NCBI GenBank assembly: GCA_003252105.1
Contig: QKDL01000050.1
Coordinates: 62,001-126,000, forward strand
Origin: Arcobacter sp.
Lineage (GTDB): Bacteria > Campylobacterota > Campylobacteria > Campylobacterales > Arcobacteraceae
Reading direction: 5' to 3'
Length of the DNA: 64,000 nt
The position numbers and the translations under genes were made by a program. The number at the start of each line of letters is the position of its first letter. The stretch's first letter is position 1. A model generated the notes under the pieces. The model saw only the letters and a program-made list of their open reading frames with translations. It was not told the origin of the DNA and did not search any database. Shown piece by piece: positions 30,957 through 41,431 of this stretch.

Positions 30957-33761
30957 ATGACGATTTATGTAGATATTACACAACTTGAAAAAGGTAGAGC
31001 TAATACAGGAATTCAACGTGTTGTAAAAGAGTTTTTATACAACAGTTTAACTGACTCTATTTTAAATTGTAAAATAATAGTTTTTGAGGATGATTTAGAT
31101 ACAACTAATCTTTTAGATAATAAAGAGGTTTTAGAATTTTTAAAAGATATTGAAAATTATCAATTTACAAAAGTTTCAAAAATAGATTTATTTAATACAG
31201 ATGATGAGCTAAAAATCTTTTTAGATATTGATTCTACATGGAATATATCATATAGAAGAAACCTTTTATATCCAAAACTAAAAAATAGTGATTTTTTAAT
31301 TTTCAATTTTATACACGATACTATACCTATTCTATTTAAAGAGATTGTACACGATGATACAGCAAAAAACTTCCCTATTTTTTTAAAAGCAGTATATGAT
31401 TATAGTGATTTGGTATTATTCAATTCATACTCTTCAAATAATGATTTTTTAAAATTAAAAAAACAATTCAATTGTTATAGAGATATTCCTACTAGATTTT
31501 TAGGTTTAGGTTCAGACTTTTATGAAACAAAACCAAAAAGTACAAGGGAAGAGATTCAAAATATATTAAACAAAAAATATATTCTATTTGTGGGAACTAT
31601 AGAACCTAGAAAAAATCAAGAAGATGTTTTGGATGCTTTTGAGGCCATTTGTGATGAATATGAAGACTTAAATCTAGTTTTTGTTGGTAAAAAAGGTTGG
31701 AAGATTGATGATTTAGCATATAAAATCAAAAATCATAAACTATTTAATGAAAGAGTCTTTTGGCCATCAGATGTGGATGATTTTGAATTAAGTAAATTAT
31801 ATGAAAATGCATTTTTAGTTACTTATCTTTCAAAATATGAAGGGTATGGTTTACCTATTGCAGAATCATTAAGATATGGGAATATAACAATCACATCAAA
31901 AAACAGCTCTATGTATGAAGTAGGACGAGATTTTGCTGATTATGTAGTTTATAATAGTTTAAATGAACTAACAGGGCTTATGAAGTTATATTTAAATGAT
32001 AAAGAATTATATGAGACAAAAAAAGAGATTATTAAAAAAGATTTTAAAACTATCTCTTGGCGACAGTTTTATAACTCAATATTTGATATTTTAATCAATT
32101 TTGAAAAATCAATAAAATTAAAAGAGTTTCATCAAAAACAACTACAATTTGTATTTATAAGTATAAATAAACACAATTTAGAGGGTACTATAAGAGCAAT
32201 TGATACTAATATTGATTTTGTTAAAGAGTATATTATAGTAACTTCAAAAAAATATATTGATTCATTCAAAGAGATAAAAACATCAAATAAAATTACAGTG
32301 ATTGATGAAAATGATATTTTAGGAAAATATAAAGACGGTTTTTCAAAAAGAGATCATGTTACAAAAAATTGGTTACTTAGAACCTCTTTATTAAATATTG
32401 AGAATTTAGATGATGAGTTTATTATGTTAGATGATGATAATAGACCATTAAAGAAAATAGAGTTAGATAAGTTTATTACTTCTGATGGTAAATATAACGC
32501 TTATTATTTTTTTAATATGCTTGATTGGACATATAACCATACAGATTATGATATAGGACAAAAATATACTAGAGATATTCTTATCAAAAATAATTATGAA
32601 TTTATCTCTTATTCTTGTCATTGTCCTCAAATTATAAATAAACAAATATTTAAAGAAGCTAGTGAAAAGTTTTTTGATTTTGGATTAAACAATCCAATAG
32701 AAGAATGGAATATCTATTTTAACTATGCAATTTCAATTTATCCATATCTATTTAATAAAAAACTATATGAGACATTAAGTTGGCCAGCAAATCCATCTGA
32801 TTGGCAGTATCAATATTTTCCAAAAAAACTTAGTTTTGAAAACTATTATAAAGAGCTTTATGATACAAAGTTTTTTAATCAAGATGATACTTATGAGATA
32901 AAATGTGAAAAACATAAAAATCAAACAGAACCATACAAAAAAAGTCAAGAGTATTTTAAGACTGTAAAAGATGTGTTATTTAAAAATAATTTAGTTCACC
33001 CAACGGCAAAATTTGAAACTGAAGATATGAGATTTTATTTATCAAATATACCTTACTTTTCAGTTGTTGAAGTAGATTCAGATATTAAAATTATTTTAAA
33101 TTATAAATTATTGAATTTGCATCAAAAAAAGTTAGATTTATCAATAGTTGTTTTTATCGAAGATTCATATAGAACATTAAGACATATTGATACATTTAAA
33201 GATGATTTATTTTCTGAGTCATTAATTGAGTTTACAATCAGTGCTAGAAATTTAGAACAAGGTATTTATACTTTATATTTTGATGTGCTTGTGAATAACA
33301 CTCATATTTATTCAGGTAAATCTCCATATTCTATGAAACTTATAGTTGCACAAGATAAAGAAGTATCTGAGATATTAGGTAACCCTTTGTTATTGGGTGA
33401 AGAAGAAAATGAAGAAGATGAATTAACTGTTAAACAGAAAATAAAATCAATACCTTTTTTGGGATGGTTACTAAGATGGAGTTATAATCTATTAAGACTA
33501 AATAATATAAAACATAATGTTTATAAACATCAACATATTTTAAATGAGATGCAAAATAAAATAAATGAGCAAGAAGTACAAATATTAGATTTACAACATT
33601 TGATACATATTCAACAAAATGAAATTGAGAAGAGACAAAAATATATTGAGGAAAAATTGTATAAACAATTATCTTATCAATCTGATTCTTTAAATGAAAG
33701 AATCGATCAATTTATACATGATAATAAAATAGATTCAAAATTATTAGATGAAAAAATTTAA
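30957..33761 (+). CDS. Large multidomain glycosyltransferase: GT4, second GT-like domain, beta-sandwich Wzt-C-like domain, C-terminal coiled coil
   Basis: GT4 motif FVGTIEPRKNQEDVLDAFEAI...SKYEGYGLPIAESL; LDDDNRPLKK in the middle; VVFIEDSYRTLRHI...LEQGIYTLYFDVLVNN; terminal heptads LNEMQNKINEQEVQILDLQHLIHIQQNEIEKRQ. Confidence 0.75.
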   Translation: MTIYVDITQLEKGRANTGIQRVVKEFLYNSLTDSILNCKIIVFEDDLDTTNLLDNKEVLEFLKDIENYQFTKVSKIDLFNTDDELKIFLDIDSTWNISYRRNLLYPKLKNSDFLIFNFIHDTIPILFKEIVHDDTAKNFPIFLKAVYDYSDLVLFNSYSSNNDFLKLKKQFNCYRDIPTRFLGLGSDFYETKPKSTREEIQNILNKKYILFVGTIEPRKNQEDVLDAFEAICDEYEDLNLVFVGKKGWKIDDLAYKIKNHKLFNERVFWPSDVDDFELSKLYENAFLVTYLSKYEGYGLPIAESLRYGNITITSKNSSMYEVGRDFADYVVYNSLNELTGLMKLYLNDKELYETKKEIIKKDFKTISWRQFYNSIFDILINFEKSIKLKEFHQKQLQFVFISINKHNLEGTIRAIDTNIDFVKEYIIVTSKKYIDSFKEIKTSNKITVIDENDILGKYKDGFSKRDHVTKNWLLRTSLLNIENLDDEFIMLDDDNRPLKKIELDKFITSDGKYNAYYFFNMLDWTYNHTDYDIGQKYTRDILIKNNYEFISYSCHCPQIINKQIFKEASEKFFDFGLNNPIEEWNIYFNYAISIYPYLFNKKLYETLSWPANPSDWQYQYFPKKLSFENYYKELYDTKFFNQDDTYEIKCEKHKNQTEPYKKSQEYFKTVKDVLFKNNLVHPTAKFETEDMRFYLSNIPYFSVVEVDSDIKIILNYKLLNLHQKKLDLSIVVFIEDSYRTLRHIDTFKDDLFSESLIEFTISARNLEQGIYTLYFDVLVNNTHIYSGKSPYSMKLIVAQDKEVSEILGNPLLLGEEENEEDELTVKQKIKSIPFLGWLLRWSYNLLRLNNIKHNVYKHQHILNEMQNKINEQEVQILDLQHLIHIQQNEIEKRQKYIEEKLYKQLSYQSDSLNERIDQFIHDNKIDSKLLDEKI

Positions 33762-34827
33762 AGTTATACATCAGTTTACTCCAAGTGTGGCATTTGGAGA
33801 TAGTATTTCAAATGCAGTACTTTATGCTCAAAGACTTTTGTTAGAAATGGGATATAAATCAAATATTTATATAGGAAGTAATGTAGTTGATTTAAATTTC
33901 AAAAATTATATTTATCATATAAGTGAATATGAGGAAAATGAAGAACAATTACTTTTATACCATCATTCTATTGGTCATAAAGATCATGAAGAAATATTAA
34001 AATTTAAAGATAAAAAAATTTTAATATATCATAATATAACACCAAGCCATTTTTTTAAGAAAAATATTGATTTATCACATAGATGTGATTTGGGAAGAAA
34101 ACAACTTGAAAATATATCAAATTTTTTTTTAGGTTCAATTGCAGATTCTAGTTACAATAAAAAAGAGTTAAGATATTATGGATTTAAAAATACAAAAGTA
34201 TTACCTATATTAATTGATTTTGAAAAAGATGAAAAAGTTGTTCCCAATGAAAGATTAGTAAAACAATACTCAAAAAATTATAATTTACTTTTTGTTGGAA
34301 GGGTTGTTCCTCATAAAGCACAGTTAGAATTAATAGATGTTGCTTTTTGGTTAAAACTCAAAGGGGTTGACAATTTTATTTTTCATATAGTTGGAGGTGT
34401 AGGTGATAACGAGTATATGAAAAGTTTAAATAATTATGTAACATCTTTAAATCTAGTAGATAATATAAATTTTACAAATAAAGTTGATAGTAAAGATTTG
34501 GCTGCTTATTATAAGTTGAGTGATTTATATCTATCAGTAAGTAATCATGAAGGTTTTGGTATGCCTTTGATAGAAGCTATGAAATATGATATTCCTGTTT
34601 TAGCTTATAATGCAGGTGGAGTTTCTACTACTGTTCCTAGTATATGTTTACTGGATAGAAAGGCACCATCATTTATTGCAGATACAATTATTGAACTTCA
34701 AAATTCACCATTAAAAAGATTGAATATAGTTAAAGAACAAAAAACACATCTAAAACAATTTAGTTGTGAGAAGATATACAAAAAATTTCAAAAGTATTTA
34801 AACTCAATAGAGGAGAAAATAGATTAA
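33748..34827 (+). CDS. GT4 family glycosyltransferase
   Basis: LLFVGRVVPHKAQLELIDVAF; NHEGFGMPLIEAMKYDIPVLAY. Confidence 0.92.
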   Translation: MKKFKVIHQFTPSVAFGDSISNAVLYAQRLLLEMGYKSNIYIGSNVVDLNFKNYIYHISEYEENEEQLLLYHHSIGHKDHEEILKFKDKKILIYHNITPSHFFKKNIDLSHRCDLGRKQLENISNFFLGSIADSSYNKKELRYYGFKNTKVLPILIDFEKDEKVVPNERLVKQYSKNYNLLFVGRVVPHKAQLELIDVAFWLKLKGVDNFIFHIVGGVGDNEYMKSLNNYVTSLNLVDNINFTNKVDSKDLAAYYKLSDLYLSVSNHEGFGMPLIEAMKYDIPVLAYNAGGVSTTVPSICLLDRKAPSFIADTIIELQNSPLKRLNIVKEQKTHLKQFSCEKIYKKFQKYLNSIEEKID

Positions 34828-34828
34828 T

Positions 34829-35047
34829 ATGAGTTTTAGACTATTTCTAAAAAAGAGTATTTTAAAATTAAAAATGATTTTAAATAAAATACCACTATTA
34901 AAAAAGATAGTTGTATTTATGTTTCAACTATTCCCCCCTTTATATAATAGAATAAGAAAAATAAAACCAACTCCAACTTTTACATCATATAAAACAAAAA
35001 AAATATATTTTGATTTAAAAAATACATTAGAAAGAAAAAGTAAATGA
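34829..35047 (+). CDS. Small basic membrane-associated protein (72 aa)
   Basis: Intercalated between GT genes with 1-4 bp spacing; NKIPLLKKIVVFMFQLFPPLYNRIRKIK. Confidence 0.6.
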   Translation: MSFRLFLKKSILKLKMILNKIPLLKKIVVFMFQLFPPLYNRIRKIKPTPTFTSYKTKKIYFDLKNTLERKSK

Positions 35048-37488
35048 AGATTTTAGTTGATATGCAATCTATACAAGCAGGTAGTGCAAAAGGGGGGATT
35101 GGTAGATACTCTTTAAATCTTTTAGAATATTTAACAAAAAACAATAAAAAATTTGAATTTTCAATACTCCTTAATGGAAGTTTATCAATGGATTACTATG
35201 AGTATCTTACAAGCTTAGTTCCAAAAGAAAGGATTTATAATTTTTATGGATTTAATCAAACTCAAGAAAAAGTTGAAGAGAATAGAACAAGAAGTGAAAT
35301 ATCTCAACTCATACGTGAACTTGTAGTATCTTTAATAAATCCAGATTTAGTATTTGTAACAAGTTTAGTAGAAGGTTATTTGGATGATGTAGTTGTATCA
35401 CTAGGTAAAATTTTTCCTGCTCAAAGAAGTTCTGTAATTCTTTATGATTTAATTCCTTATATGCAACAAGAAAAATACCTATCTAATCCACAAGCAAAAA
35501 AACACTATTTTGAAAAAATTGAACAGTTGTCAAAAGCAGCTTTAATTTTATCTATTTCTGAGTATTCAAAAAAAGAGGGCTTAGAGTTTTTAGATACAAA
35601 AAATATAGTCAATATCTCTTCAGGAGTTAATGAAAAGTTTAAAAAAGTTTTAGTTACAAATGATGAAAAAAATCAATTAAAAGAAAAATATGGTTTAGAA
35701 GAGGATATTATACTTTATGTAAGTAGTTATGATGTTAGAAAAAATCAATCCTCTTTAATTGAAGCTTTTTCTTTTCTTCCAAAAGATATAAAAGAAAAAT
35801 ATCAATTAGTATTAATAGGCAATGGTCCAAAAAATATTATTGATACTTTAAAGAAACAAACTATAGATTTAGATATTGAAAACAATGTAAAATTTTTAGG
35901 CTTTATTAGTGATGAAGATTTATTAAAAATTTATTCAATGAGTTCTTTATTTGTATTTCCTTCTTTATTTGAAGGGTTTGGCTTACCTGCACTTGAAGCT
36001 ATGCGTTGTGATATTCCAACAATTGGTTCAGACTCTACAAGTATTACAGAAGTTATAAATATGAAAGAAGCTTTATTTGATCCTACAAATATAAAACAAA
36101 TAAGTGAGATGATTTTAAAATCGCTTACTGATGAAGAGTTTAAAATAAAACTTTTACAAAATGCAAAAGAACAATCTAAAAACTTTTCTTGGGATGTTAC
36201 AGCAAATAATACCCTTCAAGCCTTTGAACAAATAGAAAATGATATTGATAACACAATCTCTTATTATGATAATTATATAAGAAGTTATGATAAATTTATT
36301 GATAAATTATCAAATATAAATGAATTAAAAAATTACTCAAATGAACAACTTGTAGATTTATCAAATTTGGTTGAAAAAAATATAAACTTATACAAAAGAA
36401 AAATAGCAGTATTATCTACGTGGAATACAAGATGTGGCATAGCATCTTATACTAAATATCTTACTCAAAAGTTTTTTGATGATGTTGTTGTATTAGCTCC
36501 ATTTTGTTCTACTGATATTTTAACCTCAAAAGATGAAAAAAATGTATTTAGAGCTTGGAACTTATCACAAGATAATTTAGAAGAACTTTTTAATATTATT
36601 GTCTCTTTACAAATTGATATTGTGTTTATTCAGTTTAATTATGGATTTTTTTATTTTTATGATTTAAATAATTTTCTAGATAAACTTTATAGTATAGGTA
36701 TAAAAGTAAATATCACTTTTCATTCAACAACAGATATTAAAGATGAAGCTGATAAAAAATTGATAATATTAAAAGATAGATTATTAAAATGTGACAATAT
36801 ATTTATTCACACAAAAAAAGATAAAATCAATCTATCTAAAATAGGTATTGAAAATAATGTTAAGTTATTACGTCAAGGGATTATGGATATTGAAGATAAA
36901 TATATAGCAAAACAAAAAAACGAAAAATTTACATTAGCTACTTATGGATTCTTTTTAGAGAGTAAAGGTTTCTTAAATATGATAGAGGCTTTTAATATAT
37001 TAAAAAAACAAGGATATGATGTAGTATTAAATATGTATAATGCTAAATATAGTGACGCAGCCTCAAATCATTTAATACAACAAGCAAAAGAAAAGATATC
37101 TAAATATAATTTAGAGGATTCTATTTTATTGAATACTGAGTATCTAAGTGATGAAGAGACAATAAAGTATTTATCAAAATCCAATCTAGTTGTTTATCCA
37201 TATCAAAATACTGGTGAATCTTCAAGTGCAGCAGTTAGAATGGCAATAGCTTCAAAAGTAAAAATTGCTGTTACACCCCAATCAATATTTGATGAACTAA
37301 AAGATTTTGTTTTTTATTTTGATTCAGATTCTATAGATGATATTACAAAAGGTATAAAAGATATACTTGATAACAATCAAATCACAAAACTTGATACTAC
37401 ATCTCAAAAGCAAGAAGATTTTAGAATAGAAAATCTATACTCTACAATTTCAAAACAATTGAAAAAAATTTTATTGGATGATAAATGA
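35044..37488 (+). CDS. Bi-domain (GT4-GT4) glycosyltransferase
   Basis: First half ILYVSSYDVRKNQSSLIEAF...FPSLFEGFGLPALEAM; second half begins IAVLSTWNTRCGIASYTKYL with VVYPYQNTGESSSAAVRMAI. Confidence 0.9.
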   Translation: MKILVDMQSIQAGSAKGGIGRYSLNLLEYLTKNNKKFEFSILLNGSLSMDYYEYLTSLVPKERIYNFYGFNQTQEKVEENRTRSEISQLIRELVVSLINPDLVFVTSLVEGYLDDVVVSLGKIFPAQRSSVILYDLIPYMQQEKYLSNPQAKKHYFEKIEQLSKAALILSISEYSKKEGLEFLDTKNIVNISSGVNEKFKKVLVTNDEKNQLKEKYGLEEDIILYVSSYDVRKNQSSLIEAFSFLPKDIKEKYQLVLIGNGPKNIIDTLKKQTIDLDIENNVKFLGFISDEDLLKIYSMSSLFVFPSLFEGFGLPALEAMRCDIPTIGSDSTSITEVINMKEALFDPTNIKQISEMILKSLTDEEFKIKLLQNAKEQSKNFSWDVTANNTLQAFEQIENDIDNTISYYDNYIRSYDKFIDKLSNINELKNYSNEQLVDLSNLVEKNINLYKRKIAVLSTWNTRCGIASYTKYLTQKFFDDVVVLAPFCSTDILTSKDEKNVFRAWNLSQDNLEELFNIIVSLQIDIVFIQFNYGFFYFYDLNNFLDKLYSIGIKVNITFHSTTDIKDEADKKLIILKDRLLKCDNIFIHTKKDKINLSKIGIENNVKLLRQGIMDIEDKYIAKQKNEKFTLATYGFFLESKGFLNMIEAFNILKKQGYDVVLNMYNAKYSDAASNHLIQQAKEKISKYNLEDSILLNTEYLSDEETIKYLSKSNLVVYPYQNTGESSSAAVRMAIASKVKIAVTPQSIFDELKDFVFYFDSDSIDDITKGIKDILDNNQITKLDTTSQKQEDFRIENLYSTISKQLKKILLDDK

Positions 37489-38603
37489 ATATACAAATAG
37501 AAGGTACATACGAAAATCAATATTCATTATCTATAGTAAACAAAGCTTTGGCATTGGCACTACAAAACTATTTGGGTGCAAATGTAAAGATTGATGCTAC
37601 TACTTATCATTATGATTATATGAATAGTTATGAACCTATTGATACAGACATAAAACCAATGGTAAATAAACAATTAGATGAAATTGATATCACCATAAGA
37701 AATATTTTTCCCCCATATACAACTGGAATGTTAGGCTATCATAAAATCATGGGACCATATGCTTGGGAAGAGACAAAGTTTCCTAAAGAGTTTGTAGAGT
37801 GGTTTAATACAAAACTTACAATGATATTTGCAGTGTCAACTTTTGTAAAACAAATTTTAGAAGAAAATAAAGTCAATATCCCCATAAAAGTAATAGGAAA
37901 TATTGTAGAAGATATTTTATCAGTACAAGCATTACCTTTAAAATATAAACTACCTGATAAATTTAAGATACTTCATATATCTTCATGTTTTCCAAGAAAA
38001 GGTGCTGATAAGTTATTGGAGGCTTTTAATAGTTTAGAGCTGTTAAATATCTCTTTAATAATAAAAACATTTCCTAATCCCCATAACAATTTAAGAGATT
38101 TAATCATAGATTTATCTTTTAAAAAAGTAAAAGAGTATGAAGAAGATGTAGAACTTTATAGAAAAGATGATAAAGAGATACTTTTTATAAACAAAGATTT
38201 TTCGAGGGCTGAACTAAAGTTTTTATATGAAAACTGTGATTTATTTGTATTTCCTAGCTTCTCAGAAGGTTTTGGATTGCCTATTGCTGAAGCGATGTTG
38301 ATGAATCTACCAGTTATAACAACTTCGTATGGAGGACAAATGGATTTTTGTAATGAAGAAAATTCATGGCTAGTTGATTATGAACTAGTTCAAGCAAAAA
38401 CACATTTTGAACTTGATGAATCTTATTGGGCAATACCATCAATCTCTTCACTCAAAAATAAAATTATAGAAGTATATAATTTAGATAAGAATATTATAAG
38501 TAAAAAAGTAAACCTTGCAAAACAAACAATCCTTGAAAACTACTCTTCTAAAGCAGTAGCAAATAGAGTAAGAGATGCATTAGAAAACTATCCTAATGTG
38601 TAA
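37485..38603 (+). CDS. GT4 family glycosyltransferase
   Basis: ILHISSCFPRKGADKLLEAF; FPSFSEGFGLPIAEAMLMNLPVITT. Confidence 0.9.
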   Translation: MNIQIEGTYENQYSLSIVNKALALALQNYLGANVKIDATTYHYDYMNSYEPIDTDIKPMVNKQLDEIDITIRNIFPPYTTGMLGYHKIMGPYAWEETKFPKEFVEWFNTKLTMIFAVSTFVKQILEENKVNIPIKVIGNIVEDILSVQALPLKYKLPDKFKILHISSCFPRKGADKLLEAFNSLELLNISLIIKTFPNPHNNLRDLIIDLSFKKVKEYEEDVELYRKDDKEILFINKDFSRAELKFLYENCDLFVFPSFSEGFGLPIAEAMLMNLPVITTSYGGQMDFCNEENSWLVDYELVQAKTHFELDESYWAIPSISSLKNKIIEVYNLDKNIISKKVNLAKQTILENYSSKAVANRVRDALENYPNV

Positions 38604-38649
38604 GATTGTTATAAGTAATTAATCACAATAAAGATAAAATAGCTGTCAT

Positions 38650-39849
38650 ATGAAAAAAGTATTAGAAGTAAAAAATATCACAAAGATTTATAAAGTATAT
38701 AAATCAAATTTTAACAGATTAAAAGAGTTGTTTTCTTCAAAACAATATCATAAAGAGTTTGTATCAAATGATAATATCTCTTTTGATTTATATGAAGGTG
38801 AAACCTTAGGTATTATTGGAATAAATGGAGCTGGTAAATCAACAATATTAAAACAAATTGCAGGAGTAACCACTCCAACTAGTGGAGAGATTATAAAATC
38901 TGGAAGAGTAACCGCATTATTAGAATTAGGTACAGGTTTTAACAACGAATTAACTGGTTTTGAAAATATTTATTTAAATGGTACTTTGATAGGTATGAGT
39001 AAAGAAGAGTGTGATAACAGTTTGGAAGAGATAATAAGTTTTAGTGAAATTGGAGAATATATATATCAACCAATAAACTCATATTCATCTGGTATGAAGA
39101 TGAGACTTGCTTTTTCTATAGCAATCTTTTCTAATCCAAAAATACTTATTGTAGATGAAGCTTTATCAGTTGGTGATGCACACTTTTCATATAAGTGTAC
39201 AAAAGCATTAAAGTCTAGAAAAGATAAAAACATGTCTATTATATATGTGTCACACGATTTAAATTCATTAAAACTTTTATGTGATAGATTGATTTTATTA
39301 AACAATGGAAAATTAATAGAGCAGGGTGAACCTCAAAAAGTTATAAATCAATACAACTATTTAATCTCAGTATTAAACGAAAACAACAATCTAAACCTAA
39401 AAGATATTGATGAAAATCAATTTGGTTCTTTTGAGGCACAAATAGAAGAAGTAAAAATTGTATCATCAAACACAAATTCAAATACAATAATCTCAAAACA
39501 AGAGGTAAAGTTAAGTATTGTAGTAAAATCAACAAAAGATATTGAAGATGTAAATATTGGATTTTTAATCAAAGATAAATTTGGTCAAGATATATATGGT
39601 ACCTCTACAAAAAATCTTGGTAAAACATATAACCTAAAAAAAGATTCTATAATAACAATAGAGTTTTTAATGCCATTAAATATAGGTGTAGGCAAATATA
39701 CAATATCAACTGCATTAGCTGTAGGAGATAACCATCTTGATAATTGTATACATTGGATAGACTTTGCAACCAATTTTGAAGTTATCACAAACTTTGATGA
39801 TAAATCTATAGGTTTATGCAAACTAGAACCAAAAATCATAAGTGAGTAG
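38650..39849 (+). CDS. wzt: Polysaccharide ABC exporter ATPase with Wzt C-terminal carbohydrate-binding domain
   Basis: Walker A GINGAGKST, SYSSGMKMRLAFSIA signature, plus ~150 aa C-terminal beta domain (VNIGFLIKDKFGQDIYGTST). Confidence 0.95.
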   Translation: MKKVLEVKNITKIYKVYKSNFNRLKELFSSKQYHKEFVSNDNISFDLYEGETLGIIGINGAGKSTILKQIAGVTTPTSGEIIKSGRVTALLELGTGFNNELTGFENIYLNGTLIGMSKEECDNSLEEIISFSEIGEYIYQPINSYSSGMKMRLAFSIAIFSNPKILIVDEALSVGDAHFSYKCTKALKSRKDKNMSIIYVSHDLNSLKLLCDRLILLNNGKLIEQGEPQKVINQYNYLISVLNENNNLNLKDIDENQFGSFEAQIEEVKIVSSNTNSNTIISKQEVKLSIVVKSTKDIEDVNIGFLIKDKFGQDIYGTSTKNLGKTYNLKKDSIITIEFLMPLNIGVGKYTISTALAVGDNHLDNCIHWIDFATNFEVITNFDDKSIGLCKLEPKIISE

Positions 39850-39851
39850 AT

Positions 39852-40337
39852 ATGGTAAATGAGCATTTAGAAAAAATAAAAAACAAAGGTGCTTGGGTAG
39901 ACTGTGAAAAAGATTTTCAAGTTTTTAATGGCTACGAAAATATATTTTTAGGTTCACATATTTATTTAGTAGATTCTATCTTAAATGCTGGAGATACTAA
40001 AGGTTCTATTACTATAGAGGATTATGTTTTTTTTGGGCATGGGGTAAAGATATTAGCAAGAGGGCATGATATCACTAAATTTAATCAAGAAAGACAAGAA
40101 ACAATAACAGAAAAGCCAATACATATAAAAAGTGGTGCTTGGATAGCAAGTAGTAGTATAGTATTAGGTGGAGTTACTATTGGTAAAGATAGTGTTGTAG
40201 CAGCTGGAAGTGTAGTTACAAAGGACGTACCAGACTTTGCAGTTGTAGGTGGAAATCCTGCAAGGATTATAAAATATATAAATAAAGAGTTTAACTTTTT
40301 CCAAAAACTACTTTTTAAACTAGGAATAAAAAAATGA
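39852..40337 (+). CDS. Left-handed beta-helix acyltransferase
   Basis: Hexapeptide pattern IKSGAWIASSSIVLGGVTIGKDSVVAAGSVVTKDVPDFAVVGGNPARIIKYI. Confidence 0.92.
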   Translation: MVNEHLEKIKNKGAWVDCEKDFQVFNGYENIFLGSHIYLVDSILNAGDTKGSITIEDYVFFGHGVKILARGHDITKFNQERQETITEKPIHIKSGAWIASSSIVLGGVTIGKDSVVAAGSVVTKDVPDFAVVGGNPARIIKYINKEFNFFQKLLFKLGIKK

Positions 40338-41131
40338 ACAACATAAAAAAATTTATAAAAAATATACCCATATTAGGTTACATATTTCAAATAATTTATT
40401 ATCTAGTTTTTTTACCTAAATATATAAAAAAAATTCAATCTATTGAAAATGAGAATAAAAATTGCAATAATCAATTAGATGATTTTTATATTAAATTTGA
40501 GGATAGATTTAGAGGAAAAAGAGAAGATATAAAAAATAGACAAAGTTATTATTTAGATTTATTAAAAAAAACAGTTAATAGTGATGATATGATTTTAGAT
40601 ATAGGTTGTGGTAGGGGAGAGTTCTTAGAACTACTAAAAGATAACAACCTAAAAGCAAAAGGAATTGACTTAAATAAAGCTATGATTAATCAATCACTAT
40701 CTTATAACTTAGATGTGACATATAGTGAAGCAATAGAGTATCTAAAAAATCAAAAAGAAGAGAGTTTTAAAGTTATAACTGCATTTCATTTTGTAGAACA
40801 TATTAGCTTTGAAAATCTATTATTGTTTTTTGAATTATGTTATAATGTTTTAAAAAAAGATGGTTTAATTATCTTTGAAACACCAAACCCTGAAAATCTA
40901 CATGTGGGTTCATGTAGCTTCTATACAGATCCAACTCACAAAAATCCTATCCCCTCAACATTGCTTGAGTTTATAGCACAATACAAAGGTTATAAAGATA
41001 TACAAGTACATAAGTTAAGTCCTCTAAAAGAGCCAATGTTACTTAATAGTGAGGATGCTCAAGATATAAATAATCTAGTAAAATATGCTAATCAAGCTCA
41101 AGACTATTCAATAGTGGCCTACAAAAGATAA
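40334..41131 (+). CDS. SAM-dependent methyltransferase, WbdD-like (possible O-antigen chain capping)
   Basis: MILDIGCGRGEFLELLKDNNLKAKGIDLNKAMI; FETPNPENLHVGSCSFYTDPTHKNPIPSTLLEF. Confidence 0.85.
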   Translation: MNNIKKFIKNIPILGYIFQIIYYLVFLPKYIKKIQSIENENKNCNNQLDDFYIKFEDRFRGKREDIKNRQSYYLDLLKKTVNSDDMILDIGCGRGEFLELLKDNNLKAKGIDLNKAMINQSLSYNLDVTYSEAIEYLKNQKEESFKVITAFHFVEHISFENLLLFFELCYNVLKKDGLIIFETPNPENLHVGSCSFYTDPTHKNPIPSTLLEFIAQYKGYKDIQVHKLSPLKEPMLLNSEDAQDINNLVKYANQAQDYSIVAYKR

Positions 41132-41320
41132 AAAACAAAGATAATTAATATATATATATTATTAAATACTTTACCGATTTTAGTGACAAATTATGGACAA
41201 AAATGTATGAATATTACAAATTGGTAACATTATTATTTAAAAATAGTTTATATTTGTTATAAGATGGTATTTGTAGGCTTCAATTTATGCTTAGTTTAAG
41301 GATTTGATGTTATAATTTTG

Positions 41321-41403
41321 AAGTTTAGTCCAGAGTAATGCATGCAGACATCTAGTTTCAATGTAGATGTTGATGCTAGATGGAATTAACTGGATGAAAA
41401 CTT
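41321..41403 (+). promoter_or_regulatory. Potential structured 5' leader of the 1147-aa surface protein
   Basis: AAGTTTAGTCCAG (41321-41333) pairs imperfectly with CTGGATGAAAACTT (41390-41403), enclosing CATCTAG/CTAGATG and the competing ACATCT/AGATGT pairings. Confidence 0.4.
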
Positions 41404-41431
41404 AATATTAAGTATAAACTAAGGAGAATAC

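Noticed and set aside
34926-35100. Homopolymer tracts (C6 near 34935, G6 near 35092) as phase-variation switches
   Set aside because: Too short compared with the typical poly-G/C contingency tracts of Campylobacterota, and reading frames are intact.
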